Part shown: piece after piece, positions 1-6,673 of the stretch
Layout of the letters: every line of letters begins with the position of its first letter
Numbering within the stretch: position 1 is the stretch's first letter
Source of the DNA: Anaerocolumna cellulosilytica
Lineage (GTDB): Bacteria; Bacillota; Clostridia; Lachnospirales; Lachnospiraceae
DNA: 64,000 nucleotides
Reading direction: 5' to 3'
NCBI RefSeq assembly: GCF_014218335.1
Contig: NZ_AP023367.1
Span: 5,020,001-5,084,000, forward strand
Notes under the pieces: generated by a model
What the model saw: the letters and a program-made list of their open reading frames with translations, nothing else
Told to the model about the DNA's origin: nothing
The model's database searches: none
Program-made: the position numbers and the translations under genes

Positions 1-11
1 CCAGCTCGACT

Positions 12-40
12 ATCTTATCACACTTACAAAGAGTTGTCAA
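12..40 (-). promoter_or_regulatory. sigma-A-type promoter reading out of the window
   Basis: On the minus strand TTGACA and TAAGAT are separated by exactly 17 bases, a good vegetative promoter. It points toward the left edge, so the transcript it drives lies outside the window. Confidence 0.6.
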
Positions 41-89
41 CTACTTTTTTTAATTATTTTTCTCAGTAGTTTTTCTCACAAAAAGTCAA

Positions 90-178
90 CGGAGAAGGAG
101 GGATTTGAACCCTCGCGCCGCTATTAACGACCTACTCCCTTTCCAGGGGAGCCCCTTCAGCCGCTTGGGTACTTCTCC
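90..178 (-). tRNA. tRNA-Ser (anticodon GGA)
   Basis: Read on the minus strand this folds as a class II tRNA. The 7-bp acceptor stem GGAGAAG/CTTCTCC, a long variable arm, the T-loop GGTTCAAATCC and an anticodon stem CTCCC/GGGAG around the loop CTGGAAA give anticodon GGA, reading UCC/UCU serine codons. CCA is not encoded. It lies downstream of the second tRNA-Ser but is separated from it by a terminator-like hairpin. Confidence 0.96.
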
Positions 179-205
179 ATAAAGGCTGACAGTAGTAATT
201 CTCTC

Positions 206-237
206 AAAAAACAAGATTGCATATAATGCAATCTTGT
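206..237 (-). terminator. intrinsic terminator between the two tRNA-Ser genes
   Basis: On the minus strand a 10-bp stem CAAGATTGCA/TGCAATCTTG with a short AT loop is followed by six Ts. It starts four bases after the tRNA-Ser(UGA) acceptor stem, so it should end that transcript; the next tRNA gene either depends on read-through or on a promoter I could not identify in the short spacer. Confidence 0.8.
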
Positions 238-240
238 CAG

Positions 241-326
241 CGGAGAAGGTGGGATTCGAACCCACGGTCCCTTTCGGAATCACCGGTTTTCAAGACCGGC
301 TCCTTAAACCACTCGGACACCTCTCC
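241..326 (-). tRNA. tRNA-Ser (anticodon UGA)
   Basis: Minus-strand class II tRNA with acceptor GGAGAGG/CTTCTCC (one G-U pair), D-arm GTGTCCGAGTGG, long variable arm, T-loop GGTTCGAATCC and anticodon stem CCGGT/ACCGG around CTTGAAA, giving anticodon TGA for UCA/UCG codons. CCA is not encoded. A strong promoter lies 16 bases upstream. Confidence 0.97.
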
Positions 327-341
327 GAACACTGCTTGGAT

Positions 342-370
342 AGTATAGCAAACCTCAAATAATAAGTCAA
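342..370 (-). promoter_or_regulatory. promoter of the tRNA-Ser transcript
   Basis: TTGACT, a 17-base spacer and TATACT on the minus strand, ending 16 bases before the 5' end of tRNA-Ser(UGA). Position and quality fit a strong stable-RNA promoter. Confidence 0.8.
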
Positions 371-469
371 GCACTTTTTTAAACTTTTTTCGTTTTTTTT
401 AAACTTCTTTTTTAATTCTGAGTCGGTACATTTATAACCCAGATGACAAGTTCTTTTATCTGTCATATT

Positions 470-1255
470 TTATCTGTCATTAAGAAACGCCTCTCCCACA
501 ATCAAGTCTTCAGGTGTGGTAATTTTTATATTATAATAGCTTCCATAAATCATTTGTACCGGATAATTTAGTGTGTATTCTAATACCATTGCGTCATCTG
601 TAATGTTTATTCTTTTCATCGGTTCTGCCTTTACAGACTTTGTAATAGCCTTCTCAGAACTGCTCTTAAAACCAATACTGTCGGTTCTAATATCTTCCTT
701 TACTGACTCGTCTAAAATCATACTATATGCTTTTGTAATTAATTCCGTGGAAAAAGCCTGAGGGGTTTGTATGCTCCAAAGGCGGCTCCTGTCTGGTGTG
801 TTTACAATGAAGTTGCTATCATCAACAATTTTAATTGTATCCTTAACAGGTACTCCTACTACGCAAGCTTTGCTCTCTTCTACTTTTTCAATTACTTTTT
901 CTATCATTTCTTTCGTTATAAAAGGGCGGGCTCCATCATGAATTAGTACATATTCGCTGTTACCCACCGCCTTTAAACCTTGATATACAGAATGATACCT
1001 TTCCTTTCCGCCTTCTACTATAGCATTAACCTTCTTAATCTCATATCGATTAATAATGTTGGTTTTAACATATTCTATTTCATTATTTCCTACAACCAGA
1101 ATTATAGTATCAACATTGCTGTTTTCAAAAGCCTTTAATGTATAATAGAGTACTGGTTTTCCATCTAGCAGCAAATACTGCTTCGGTGTATCAGACTGCA
1201 TCCTTTTACCTGCTCCGGCAGCTAACACAATTGCGGCAACTTTTTTATTATCCAT
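470..1255 (-). CDS. ispD: 2-C-methyl-D-erythritol 4-phosphate cytidylyltransferase
   Basis: Third enzyme of the MEP isoprenoid pathway; it joins CTP and MEP to form CDP-ME in the cytosol. The 261-residue protein opens with the nucleotide-binding signature LAAGAGKRM (about residues 12-20), followed by PKQY, the conserved LIHDGARPF near residue 104, a VPVKDT segment, NITDDA and the terminal NIKITTPEDL. It is about 30 residues longer than usual because of an insertion between the RTDS segment and NITDDA. No fused IspF domain is present. The upstream ribosome binding site is weak. Its 260-base separation from tsaD suggests an independent unit. The family assignment is firm; any role of the insertion is unknown. 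Confidence 0.95.
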   Translation of the reverse strand: MDNKKVAAIVLAAGAGKRMQSDTPKQYLLLDGKPVLYYTLKAFENSNVDTIILVVGNNEIEYVKTNIINRYEIKKVNAIVEGGKERYHSVYQGLKAVGNSEYVLIHDGARPFITKEMIEKVIEKVEESKACVVGVPVKDTIKIVDDSNFIVNTPDRSRLWSIQTPQAFSTELITKAYSMILDESVKEDIRTDSIGFKSSSEKAITKSVKAEPMKRINITDDAMVLEYTLNYPVQMIYGSYYNIKITTPEDLIVGEAFLNDR

Positions 1256-1515
1256 TACTCAACCTGGCATACCATTTTACTTTTACAATGTCATCCAACA
1301 TAAACTTAAACTATATAAAAGCAGTAAAACAGCACCTTTCCTTTTAGTGAAATATTAAATTTTGTGTTTTTAAATGTAATACCCTTATAATTTTCGTATA
1401 GTTACTTAATAAATACCGGTTCCATCAGCCTGATATCATTTTCATATAGAAACCGTTAGCAGGTTCATAATAGGCTTAGTCTAAGGAATCGTAATTAAAA
1501 TTTGTACTCCTGCTA

Positions 1516-2538
1516 TTACCTTTGTCCTATCTTTAAATTAGGAACCGCATTCAAATCAAGTCCGTGTCTGGTTCCTTTTAGGTATTCATAGTATGCCGCC
1601 GCTCCTATCATGGCTGCATTATCTGTACAATAAATGGGCGAAGGATAATACAATGTCAAGCCGTTTTTCTGACAGGCCATATCCATTGCTTCTCGTAATG
1701 CAGAATTAGCTGCTACCCCTCCGGCAATAGCTACCTGCTTCATTTTATACTCCCTTGCTGCCGCCATAGTCTTTGTAACCAATGCATCTACAACAGCCTC
1801 TTGAAAAGAGGCAGCTATATCTGCTGTATTAACCTCTTCTTTTTTCATAGCACAGGAATTTAAATGATTCAAAACAGCTGACTTTACACCGCTAAAGCTG
1901 AAATCGTAGGGGCATCCCTCCAGATTGGCTCTTGGAAAGGATACGGCTGTTTTGTTTCCTTCTTTCGCTAATCTATCAATCTTAGGCCCTCCCGGATATC
2001 CAAGGCCTATCGCTCTTGCAACCTTGTCAAATGCTTCGCCAGCCGCATCATCTCTTGTTTTACCAATAATTTCGTATACACCATATTCTTTTACAATAAC
2101 CAGATGGGTGTGACCTCCCGATACAATCAAGCATAAAAAAGGAGGCTCCAAATTCTTGTGTTCTATAAAATTAGCGGATACATGCCCTTCAATATGGTGA
2201 ACACCAACCAGAGGTTTTCCTGCTGCATAACTAATCGCCTTCGCTTCTGCGACCCCAACTAATAATGCTCCTACCAGACCAGGTCCATAAGTAACCGCTA
2301 TGGCATCTAACGCCTCTAAACTACAGTCTGCTTCGGCTAAAGCTTCTTTTATGACTTGATTTATCTTTTCCATATGTTTTCTGGAAGCAATTTCCGGAAC
2401 CACACCGCCATAAAGCGTATGAAGGTCGATTTGAGAAGATATTACATTTGATAATACCTCCCTTCCGTTTTTTACCACTGCTGCGGCAGTCTCATCGCAG
2501 GACGATTCTATTGCTAAAATCATTACATCTTTATCCAT
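1516..2538 (-). CDS. tsaD: tRNA N6-adenosine threonylcarbamoyltransferase TsaD
   Basis: Catalytic subunit that transfers the threonylcarbamoyl group to A37 of ANN-decoding tRNAs (t6A). The 340 residues carry the ASKHA signature [14 protein letters not shown] at the N-terminus, the metal-binding HHIEGH near residue 112, VSGGHTHL, the GEAFDKVAR segment and [10 protein letters not shown]. Length matches the family. The start at 2538 is followed by a second in-frame ATG five codons in (MILAIESS), which is also plausible. The partners tsaB and tsaE lie 3-4 kb upstream on the same strand, so the t6A machinery is clustered but not contiguous. Confidence 0.97.
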   Translation of the reverse strand: MDKDVMILAIESSCDETAAAVVKNGREVLSNVISSQIDLHTLYGGVVPEIASRKHMEKINQVIKEALAEADCSLEALDAIAVTYGPGLVGALLVGVAEAKAISYAAGKPLVGVHHIEGHVSANFIEHKNLEPPFLCLIVSGGHTHLVIVKEYGVYEIIGKTRDDAAGEAFDKVARAIGLGYPGGPKIDRLAKEGNKTAVSFPRANLEGCPYDFSFSGVKSAVLNHLNSCAMKKEEVNTADIAASFQEAVVDALVTKTMAAAREYKMKQVAIAGGVAANSALREAMDMACQKNGLTLYYPSPIYCTDNAAMIGAAAYYEYLKGTRHGLDLNAVPNLKIGQR

Positions 2539-2571
2539 AGTTGTTTTCTTTATTCCTCACTTTAATTTGTA

Positions 2572-3135
2572 CTATTGAATCTCCCAGCCAAGTATTTTCC
2601 ATCGGCCTTCTTCATCCTGACGAAGAAGGAATTTTTCTTTTACTTTTTCTTCACTGCTTTTTTCTTTGACTGTAAAGGTTACTGTTAGAGAGGCAAAGCT
2701 CTGCTCCTTGTCCTTAAAATATTCAACATCCTCACTATTTGCTATCGCATACTTTGTAATAGAGCTATTTTCTTGTTTATACTTAACAATTTCTGATTTT
2801 AAATTAATAAAATATGTGTCCTTTGGATTAACAGCCAAAAGAGCTTCATCAAAGAGTTTAAGATTTTGCTCTCCTAGTTTCTCAACCTGGCTATCTTTCA
2901 GTTCTTTATCATATAATACTTTAATAATCCGACTATATACTTTTACAACCTCTCTGGGTGTCGAAGGATAATCCTCTTCCAGGTCTTTCACTAACAAAGT
3001 TTGCAGTTCGTCAGCCTGTGTATTTGTATCTGTTTGTTTTCCTCTATTTGATGTATATTTATAATACCCAAAGATAAGTGCTGCTAAAATAGCTACACAA
3101 ACCACTGTTTTTAGTGACATATTTATTTTTTTCAT
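2572..3135 (-). CDS. membrane-anchored protein of unknown function (DUF6715-like)
   Basis: A 187-residue protein with one N-terminal hydrophobic segment (about residues 7-22) after a KK start, then a charged, soluble, presumably extracytoplasmic domain rich in Lys and Glu. I place the start at ATG 3135 because AAGGGGG lies eight bases upstream; an in-frame ATG at 3174 would add 13 residues without a comparable site. The segment LLVKDLEEDYPSTPREVVK resembles a Lachnospiraceae family I know as DUF6715, recalled rather than verified. It ends 33 bases before tsaD and is probably co-transcribed with it. No catalytic motif is visible and no function is proposed. Confidence 0.8.
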   Translation of the reverse strand: MKKINMSLKTVVCVAILAALIFGYYKYTSNRGKQTDTNTQADELQTLLVKDLEEDYPSTPREVVKVYSRIIKVLYDKELKDSQVEKLGEQNLKLFDEALLAVNPKDTYFINLKSEIVKYKQENSSITKYAIANSEDVEYFKDKEQSFASLTVTFTVKEKSSEEKVKEKFLLRQDEEGRWKILGWEIQ

Positions 3136-3284
3136 TCCAATTCCCCCTTTTACCATGTTATAGTTTACACTCATTTACTTATACTTGGTAATTTATCTGC
3201 CTGCCCCTGTGGCTATCTCGAATTATACCATCCGTTAAATGGAATATATACTGGTTTTATTAATCGGACAATTGTATCTACTGC

Positions 3285-4199
3285 TTATTCTTCCGGGTCA
3301 AAATTTAAGGTTATACTTTTTCTATCTTTTCCGGCTTTCGCATTGGGAAAAATTGCTCTGGTGTCTTCCATAAATTCTTCTGGTCTTACTAGAGACGGAC
3401 TGTAATGAGTAAGCCAAAGTTCTTTCACCTGCGCTGTTTTTGCCAGCCTTGCAGCATCATAAAAAGTCATGTGCTTATGCTCTACTGCTTTTTCTGCCTT
3501 GTCTTTCTCTCCATACATCCCCTCACAGATAAATAAATCAGCCTCCTGTGCCTGCTCTGCTATAAGGGGAATAGGTCTGGTGTCCGTACAGTAGGTTAAT
3601 TTAATCCCTTTTCTGCCAGGTCCTAGTACCATATCCGGTGTATAGATTATTGTTTCTGTTTCTATGGTTTCTCCTTTTTGAAGGCGATTCCAGTATTTTT
3701 GAGGTACATTGTTCTCATTTGCCTTCTCAACAAAAAATCTCCCGCCTCTTTCAATTACTACATTGTAGCCATAACATATCACATTATGGTGCACCCTGAA
3801 GGCCTGTATAACATAACCTCCGATTCTTATCTCCTCTGTCTGGGCCGATAATTCAATAAATTTAATTTCAAATGGTAGTTCCGGTGCAATCACTCGTAAG
3901 GCATTCACAACTCTTTCTAAGCCTTTTGGTCCTATCATGGTTACAGGTTCGGTTCGGTCTGCATTACCCATTGTCAGTAAAAGTCCCGGCAAACCACTGA
4001 TATGGTCTCCGTGGTAATGAGTAAAACAAATAATATCTATCGGATGAAAGCTCCATCCTTTTTCTTTAATTGCAATCTGGGTGCCCTCCCCGCAATCAAT
4101 TAATAGACTGGAGCCATTGTATCTGGTCATTAAAGCCGTAAGCCATCGGTTTGGCAACGGCATCATTCCGCTGGTGCCAAGTAAACAAACATCTAACAT
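3285..4199 (-). CDS. rnz: ribonuclease Z
   Basis: Endonuclease that trims the 3' trailer of tRNA precursors. The 304 residues have the metallo-beta-lactamase fold signature FTHYHGDHISGLPG (zinc ligands H-x-H-x-D-H, about residues 60-65), a substrate arm region around GPGRKG, TYCTDTRP, and the late histidine motif LTHYSP. Length matches the RNase Z short form. Both tRNA genes in this window lack an encoded CCA, the class of precursor that needs this 3' maturation. A candidate promoter lies at 4286-4314. Confidence 0.95.
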   Translation of the reverse strand: MLDVCLLGTSGMMPLPNRWLTALMTRYNGSSLLIDCGEGTQIAIKEKGWSFHPIDIICFTHYHGDHISGLPGLLLTMGNADRTEPVTMIGPKGLERVVNALRVIAPELPFEIKFIELSAQTEEIRIGGYVIQAFRVHHNVICYGYNVVIERGGRFFVEKANENNVPQKYWNRLQKGETIETETIIYTPDMVLGPGRKGIKLTYCTDTRPIPLIAEQAQEADLFICEGMYGEKDKAEKAVEHKHMTFYDAARLAKTAQVKELWLTHYSPSLVRPEEFMEDTRAIFPNAKAGKDRKSITLNFDPEE

Positions 4200-4285
4200 G
4201 TATCTTCCTCACTTATCTCGCTTTTGTAATACTATTCTTCCCGCATCTGGAAGCTCTACACATATTAACAAAGCTTATTAAATCA

Positions 4286-4314
4286 ATATTAGCATAACCA
4301 ATATGCATTATCAA
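4286..4314 (-). promoter_or_regulatory. candidate promoter for rnz
   Basis: TTGATA, 17 bases, TAATAT on the minus strand, about 85 bases before the rnz start codon. It matches consensus moderately. Confidence 0.45.
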
Positions 4315-4417
4315 GTGCTACCAAATAACTAACAAAATAAACACCGGCGTGATGTTAAGTTCATTGGCAGATGAAATGGTTACCACCTAAAGTACGATTT
4401 TTCAAAACCATTTTATA

Positions 4418-4499
4418 TTAAAAATAAGGGGCTGTCCCATTCCTTAACCGCTTTTTCGTACACTTTAATGCGGTATCAGGATTTTGTAACAGCCCCTTA
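4418..4499 (-). terminator. terminator after the 81-residue zinc-ribbon gene
   Basis: A 10-bp outer stem (AAGGGGCTGT/ACAGCCCCTT) closes a 53-base loop that holds a smaller CCGC/GCGG pairing. On the minus strand it is followed by ATTTTTAATA. It starts a few bases after the stop codon at 4502. Confidence 0.7.
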
Positions 4500-4501
4500 C
4501 T

Positions 4502-4747
4502 TTATAACACTTCCTTTTTACGGATTACCTTAATTGGTATCTTAAAGGATTTTATGAAATTGTCATAGCATTCTTCACATATATTAAATTTGTGGACTTC
4601 TAAATCATATTTTGAAAAATATCCCCATTCCTTAGCTGCCTCGAAAACATCCTCCTTTAGTATTCCCTGCTCCATGAAGATTTGCTTTCCACAGACATTG
4701 CAGCAAATATCCTTGTCCGTCTGTGGAATAGTATTAACCTTATCCAT
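4502..4747 (-). CDS. small protein with two CxxC pairs (putative zinc ribbon)
   Basis: An 81-residue protein that I do not recognise by name. It contains CNVCGK near residue 16 and CEECYD near residue 58, spacing typical of a small zinc-binding fold; the middle is acidic and aromatic, and the C-terminus is basic (KVIRKK). AGGAGGGATAACAC precedes the ATG. The protein could be a regulatory or partner protein rather than an enzyme, since it has no other motif. It sits between the rimI/tsaB/tsaE operon and rnz and has its own strong terminator. Existence as a gene is well supported by the ribosome binding site, terminator and Cys pattern; function is unknown. Confidence 0.8.
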   Translation of the reverse strand: MDKVNTIPQTDKDICCNVCGKQIFMEQGILKEDVFEAAKEWGYFSKYDLEVHKFNICEECYDNFIKSFKIPIKVIRKKEVL

Positions 4748-4971
4748 GTGTTATCCCTCCTGCTAACTTGACCGCCTTCTTAAATCCATTATAACGTTAT
4801 ATGTTGGATTTTTACAGTGGGAATTACTGTATCTGCTATATCCTTTTATTAACAACCATCCGTATTCTGCGTGTTTTCAAGTGTTACAGGCTATCTCTTT
4901 CCGAAAACTTCGCTGCAAATTAGTAACTATTTAACGAAAATTCTTTCTAAAAACTTTTGTAAAACACAAGA

Positions 4972-5421
4972 TTATTGCTTAACATACAGCCACATAATCA
5001 TTCCATCCTCTATAGGAGCCTCATAAAAATTCTTTCGTACTCCCTCGGAGTGAAATCCAAGTTTCTGATAAACTGAGATTGCGGACCGATTACTTACCCT
5101 AACTTCTAATGTAAAGGCTGTTAACCCCTGGTCAATTCCGATTTTTAGTAATTTATTTAACATGGTATAGGCAATTCCTTTATGTCTACTGTTCTCTTCC
5201 ACAGCCACATTATTAATCTGTCCTTCACCGGCTACTGCCCACATACCGCAATATCCTACTATCCGACTGCCCATTTCTGCAACTAAATACACATTATCTA
5301 TCCGGCCTATGGAATCTTCAAAATCCTTCCACTTCCAGGGGAGTGAAAATATTTTCTCCTCCATACTTGTTACGGCAGTTATATCTTTTGCTTCCATTCT
5401 GCGAATTATTATGTTCTCCAT
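4972..5421 (-). CDS. rimI: ribosomal protein S18-alanine N-acetyltransferase RimI
   Basis: GNAT-fold acetyltransferase of 149 residues, family-typical length. It shows the acetyl-CoA loop region VEENSRHKGIAYTML (R/Q-x-x-G-x-A type), LEVRVSN and the RimI-typical SVYQKLGF near residue 117, ending with MWLYVK. RimI acetylates the N-terminal Ala of S18 in enterobacteria; in Firmicutes it is regularly encoded beside tsaB and tsaE, as here. The start codon overlaps the tsaB stop by one base (TAATG), indicating translational coupling. Confidence 0.93.
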   Translation of the reverse strand: MENIIIRRMEAKDITAVTSMEEKIFSLPWKWKDFEDSIGRIDNVYLVAEMGSRIVGYCGMWAVAGEGQINNVAVEENSRHKGIAYTMLNKLLKIGIDQGLTAFTLEVRVSNRSAISVYQKLGFHSEGVRKNFYEAPIEDGMIMWLYVKQ

Positions 5422-6131
5422 TATTTCGCCTGCTCCAATAATCTTTCTGCCCGTTCCCTCTCTGCCTGAGATACCCTTAAGTATTCCGGTTCATGAATGT
5501 CAGCGTTTTCATACAGTCCATTTTTATAATACGTAAGACCGATAGCCCCCACTGCTGCTGCCCGCTGCTTTGCCAAATGAATCGGTGCAAACTGATATGG
5601 AACTTTCATTAACTCCTTTAGTTTTTCCTGATGCACTTCTACTCCATCGCCAAGAAAAATAACGGCTTTACCCATGTTATTAACAATTTCAGCTATTTCT
5701 TCAATTCCTGCTGCCATCTGCGGTTGTATAATATCAAATTCTTCATTGAATTCATAAAGTCCGGTATAAACCTGATTTCTTCTGGCATCCATAATTGGAC
5801 ATATTAATTTTTCCGTTCCATATAGATTATAGGCCAGAGCATCTACCGTAGGTACTTTGATAATGGGTATATCAAGTACGAACCCTAACCCTTTTGCAGT
5901 GGAAGAACCGATGCGAAGCCCGGTAAAAGAACCGGGTCCTCCTGCTACCGCTATTGCATCCAATTCCTTTAATTCCATTCCAACCTGTTTTATTAACTCA
6001 TCAAGCATTGGCAGCAACGTTTGTGAATGGGTCTTTTTATTATTAATTGTAAACTCACCCAGTACTTTTTCCTCATTTACAAGTGCTACAGATGCCACCA
6101 GACCTGAGCTGTCTAATGCAAGGAGCTTCAT
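5421..6131 (-). CDS. tsaB: tRNA t6A biosynthesis protein TsaB
   Basis: A 236-residue ASKHA-fold paralogue of TsaD that lacks the catalytic metal site and acts as the scaffold of the TsaB-TsaD-TsaE complex. Visible features are LLALDSSG at the N-terminus, THSQTLLPMLD, GGPGSFTGLRIG near residue 65 and MDARRNQVYTGLY. The start ATG overlaps the tsaE stop by four bases (ATGA), and the stop overlaps rimI. The order tsaE-tsaB-rimI is conserved in many Firmicutes. Confidence 0.95.
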   Translation of the reverse strand: MKLLALDSSGLVASVALVNEEKVLGEFTINNKKTHSQTLLPMLDELIKQVGMELKELDAIAVAGGPGSFTGLRIGSSTAKGLGFVLDIPIIKVPTVDALAYNLYGTEKLICPIMDARRNQVYTGLYEFNEEFDIIQPQMAAGIEEIAEIVNNMGKAVIFLGDGVEVHQEKLKELMKVPYQFAPIHLAKQRAAAVGAIGLTYYKNGLYENADIHEPEYLRVSQAERERAERLLEQAK

Positions 6132-6568
6132 ATCCTGCCCTCCTCTAGATTATTAATCTGTATTATTCTATAGTCAAAGCCTTTATCAAGCTCTTTTTTA
6201 ATGGTTATCTCTACCGGCTTGTCCGGCAGGAGCTCCTTTATCAGATTCGACCACTCTATAAGACAAACTCCCTCACCAAAAAAGTAATCTTCATAACCAA
6301 TTTCATACATTTCTTCTATATCTTCAATCCGGTAGACATCGAAATGATAAAAGGGATATCTTCCTTCTTCATATTCTTGTACTATGGTAAAGGTTGGACT
6401 GCTTACAGTCTCCTCAATGCCCAGGCCTTTTGCAAATCCTTGCGTAAATACAGTCTTGCCGGTTCCAAGGTCACCGGATAGACAATAGATATCTCCTGCT
6501 TTGGCATTTTCTCCAAGCCTTTTGCCAAGCTGAAAGGTTTCTTCCCTGTTATGGCTCTCTATAATCAT
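6128..6568 (-). CDS. tsaE: tRNA t6A biosynthesis ATPase TsaE
   Basis: Small P-loop ATPase (146 residues) that resets the t6A synthase complex after each cycle. It has Walker A GDLGTGKTVFTQG (about residues 32-44), SPTFTIVQEY, HFDVYRIED near residue 75 and LIEWSNLIKELLP. First gene of the operon tsaE-tsaB-rimI; a promoter with TATAAT lies about 55 bases upstream. AAAGAGAG precedes the start as a modest ribosome binding site. Confidence 0.95.
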   Translation of the reverse strand: MIIESHNREETFQLGKRLGENAKAGDIYCLSGDLGTGKTVFTQGFAKGLGIEETVSSPTFTIVQEYEEGRYPFYHFDVYRIEDIEEMYEIGYEDYFFGEGVCLIEWSNLIKELLPDKPVEITIKKELDKGFDYRIIQINNLEEGRI

Positions 6569-6620
6569 GCTTTTTCTCTCTTTACTCTATTCTCTCTAAT
6601 TGTGAATGCTTCTATGTGCA

Positions 6621-6648
6621 ATTATAGCAGATTGAGCTGAAATTACAA
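6621..6648 (-). promoter_or_regulatory. promoter of the tsaE-tsaB-rimI operon
   Basis: TTGTAA, 16 bases, TATAAT with TGC directly before the -10 (extended -10) on the minus strand, ending 52 bases upstream of tsaE. Confidence 0.6.
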
Positions 6649-6673
6649 GGGTTCTCCCTTTTTAAGAAGCAGG

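Noticed and set aside
86-283. Open frame of 65 codons across the tRNA-Ser genes
   Set aside because: It lies on top of two well-defined tRNA genes and their terminator; no ribosome binding site.
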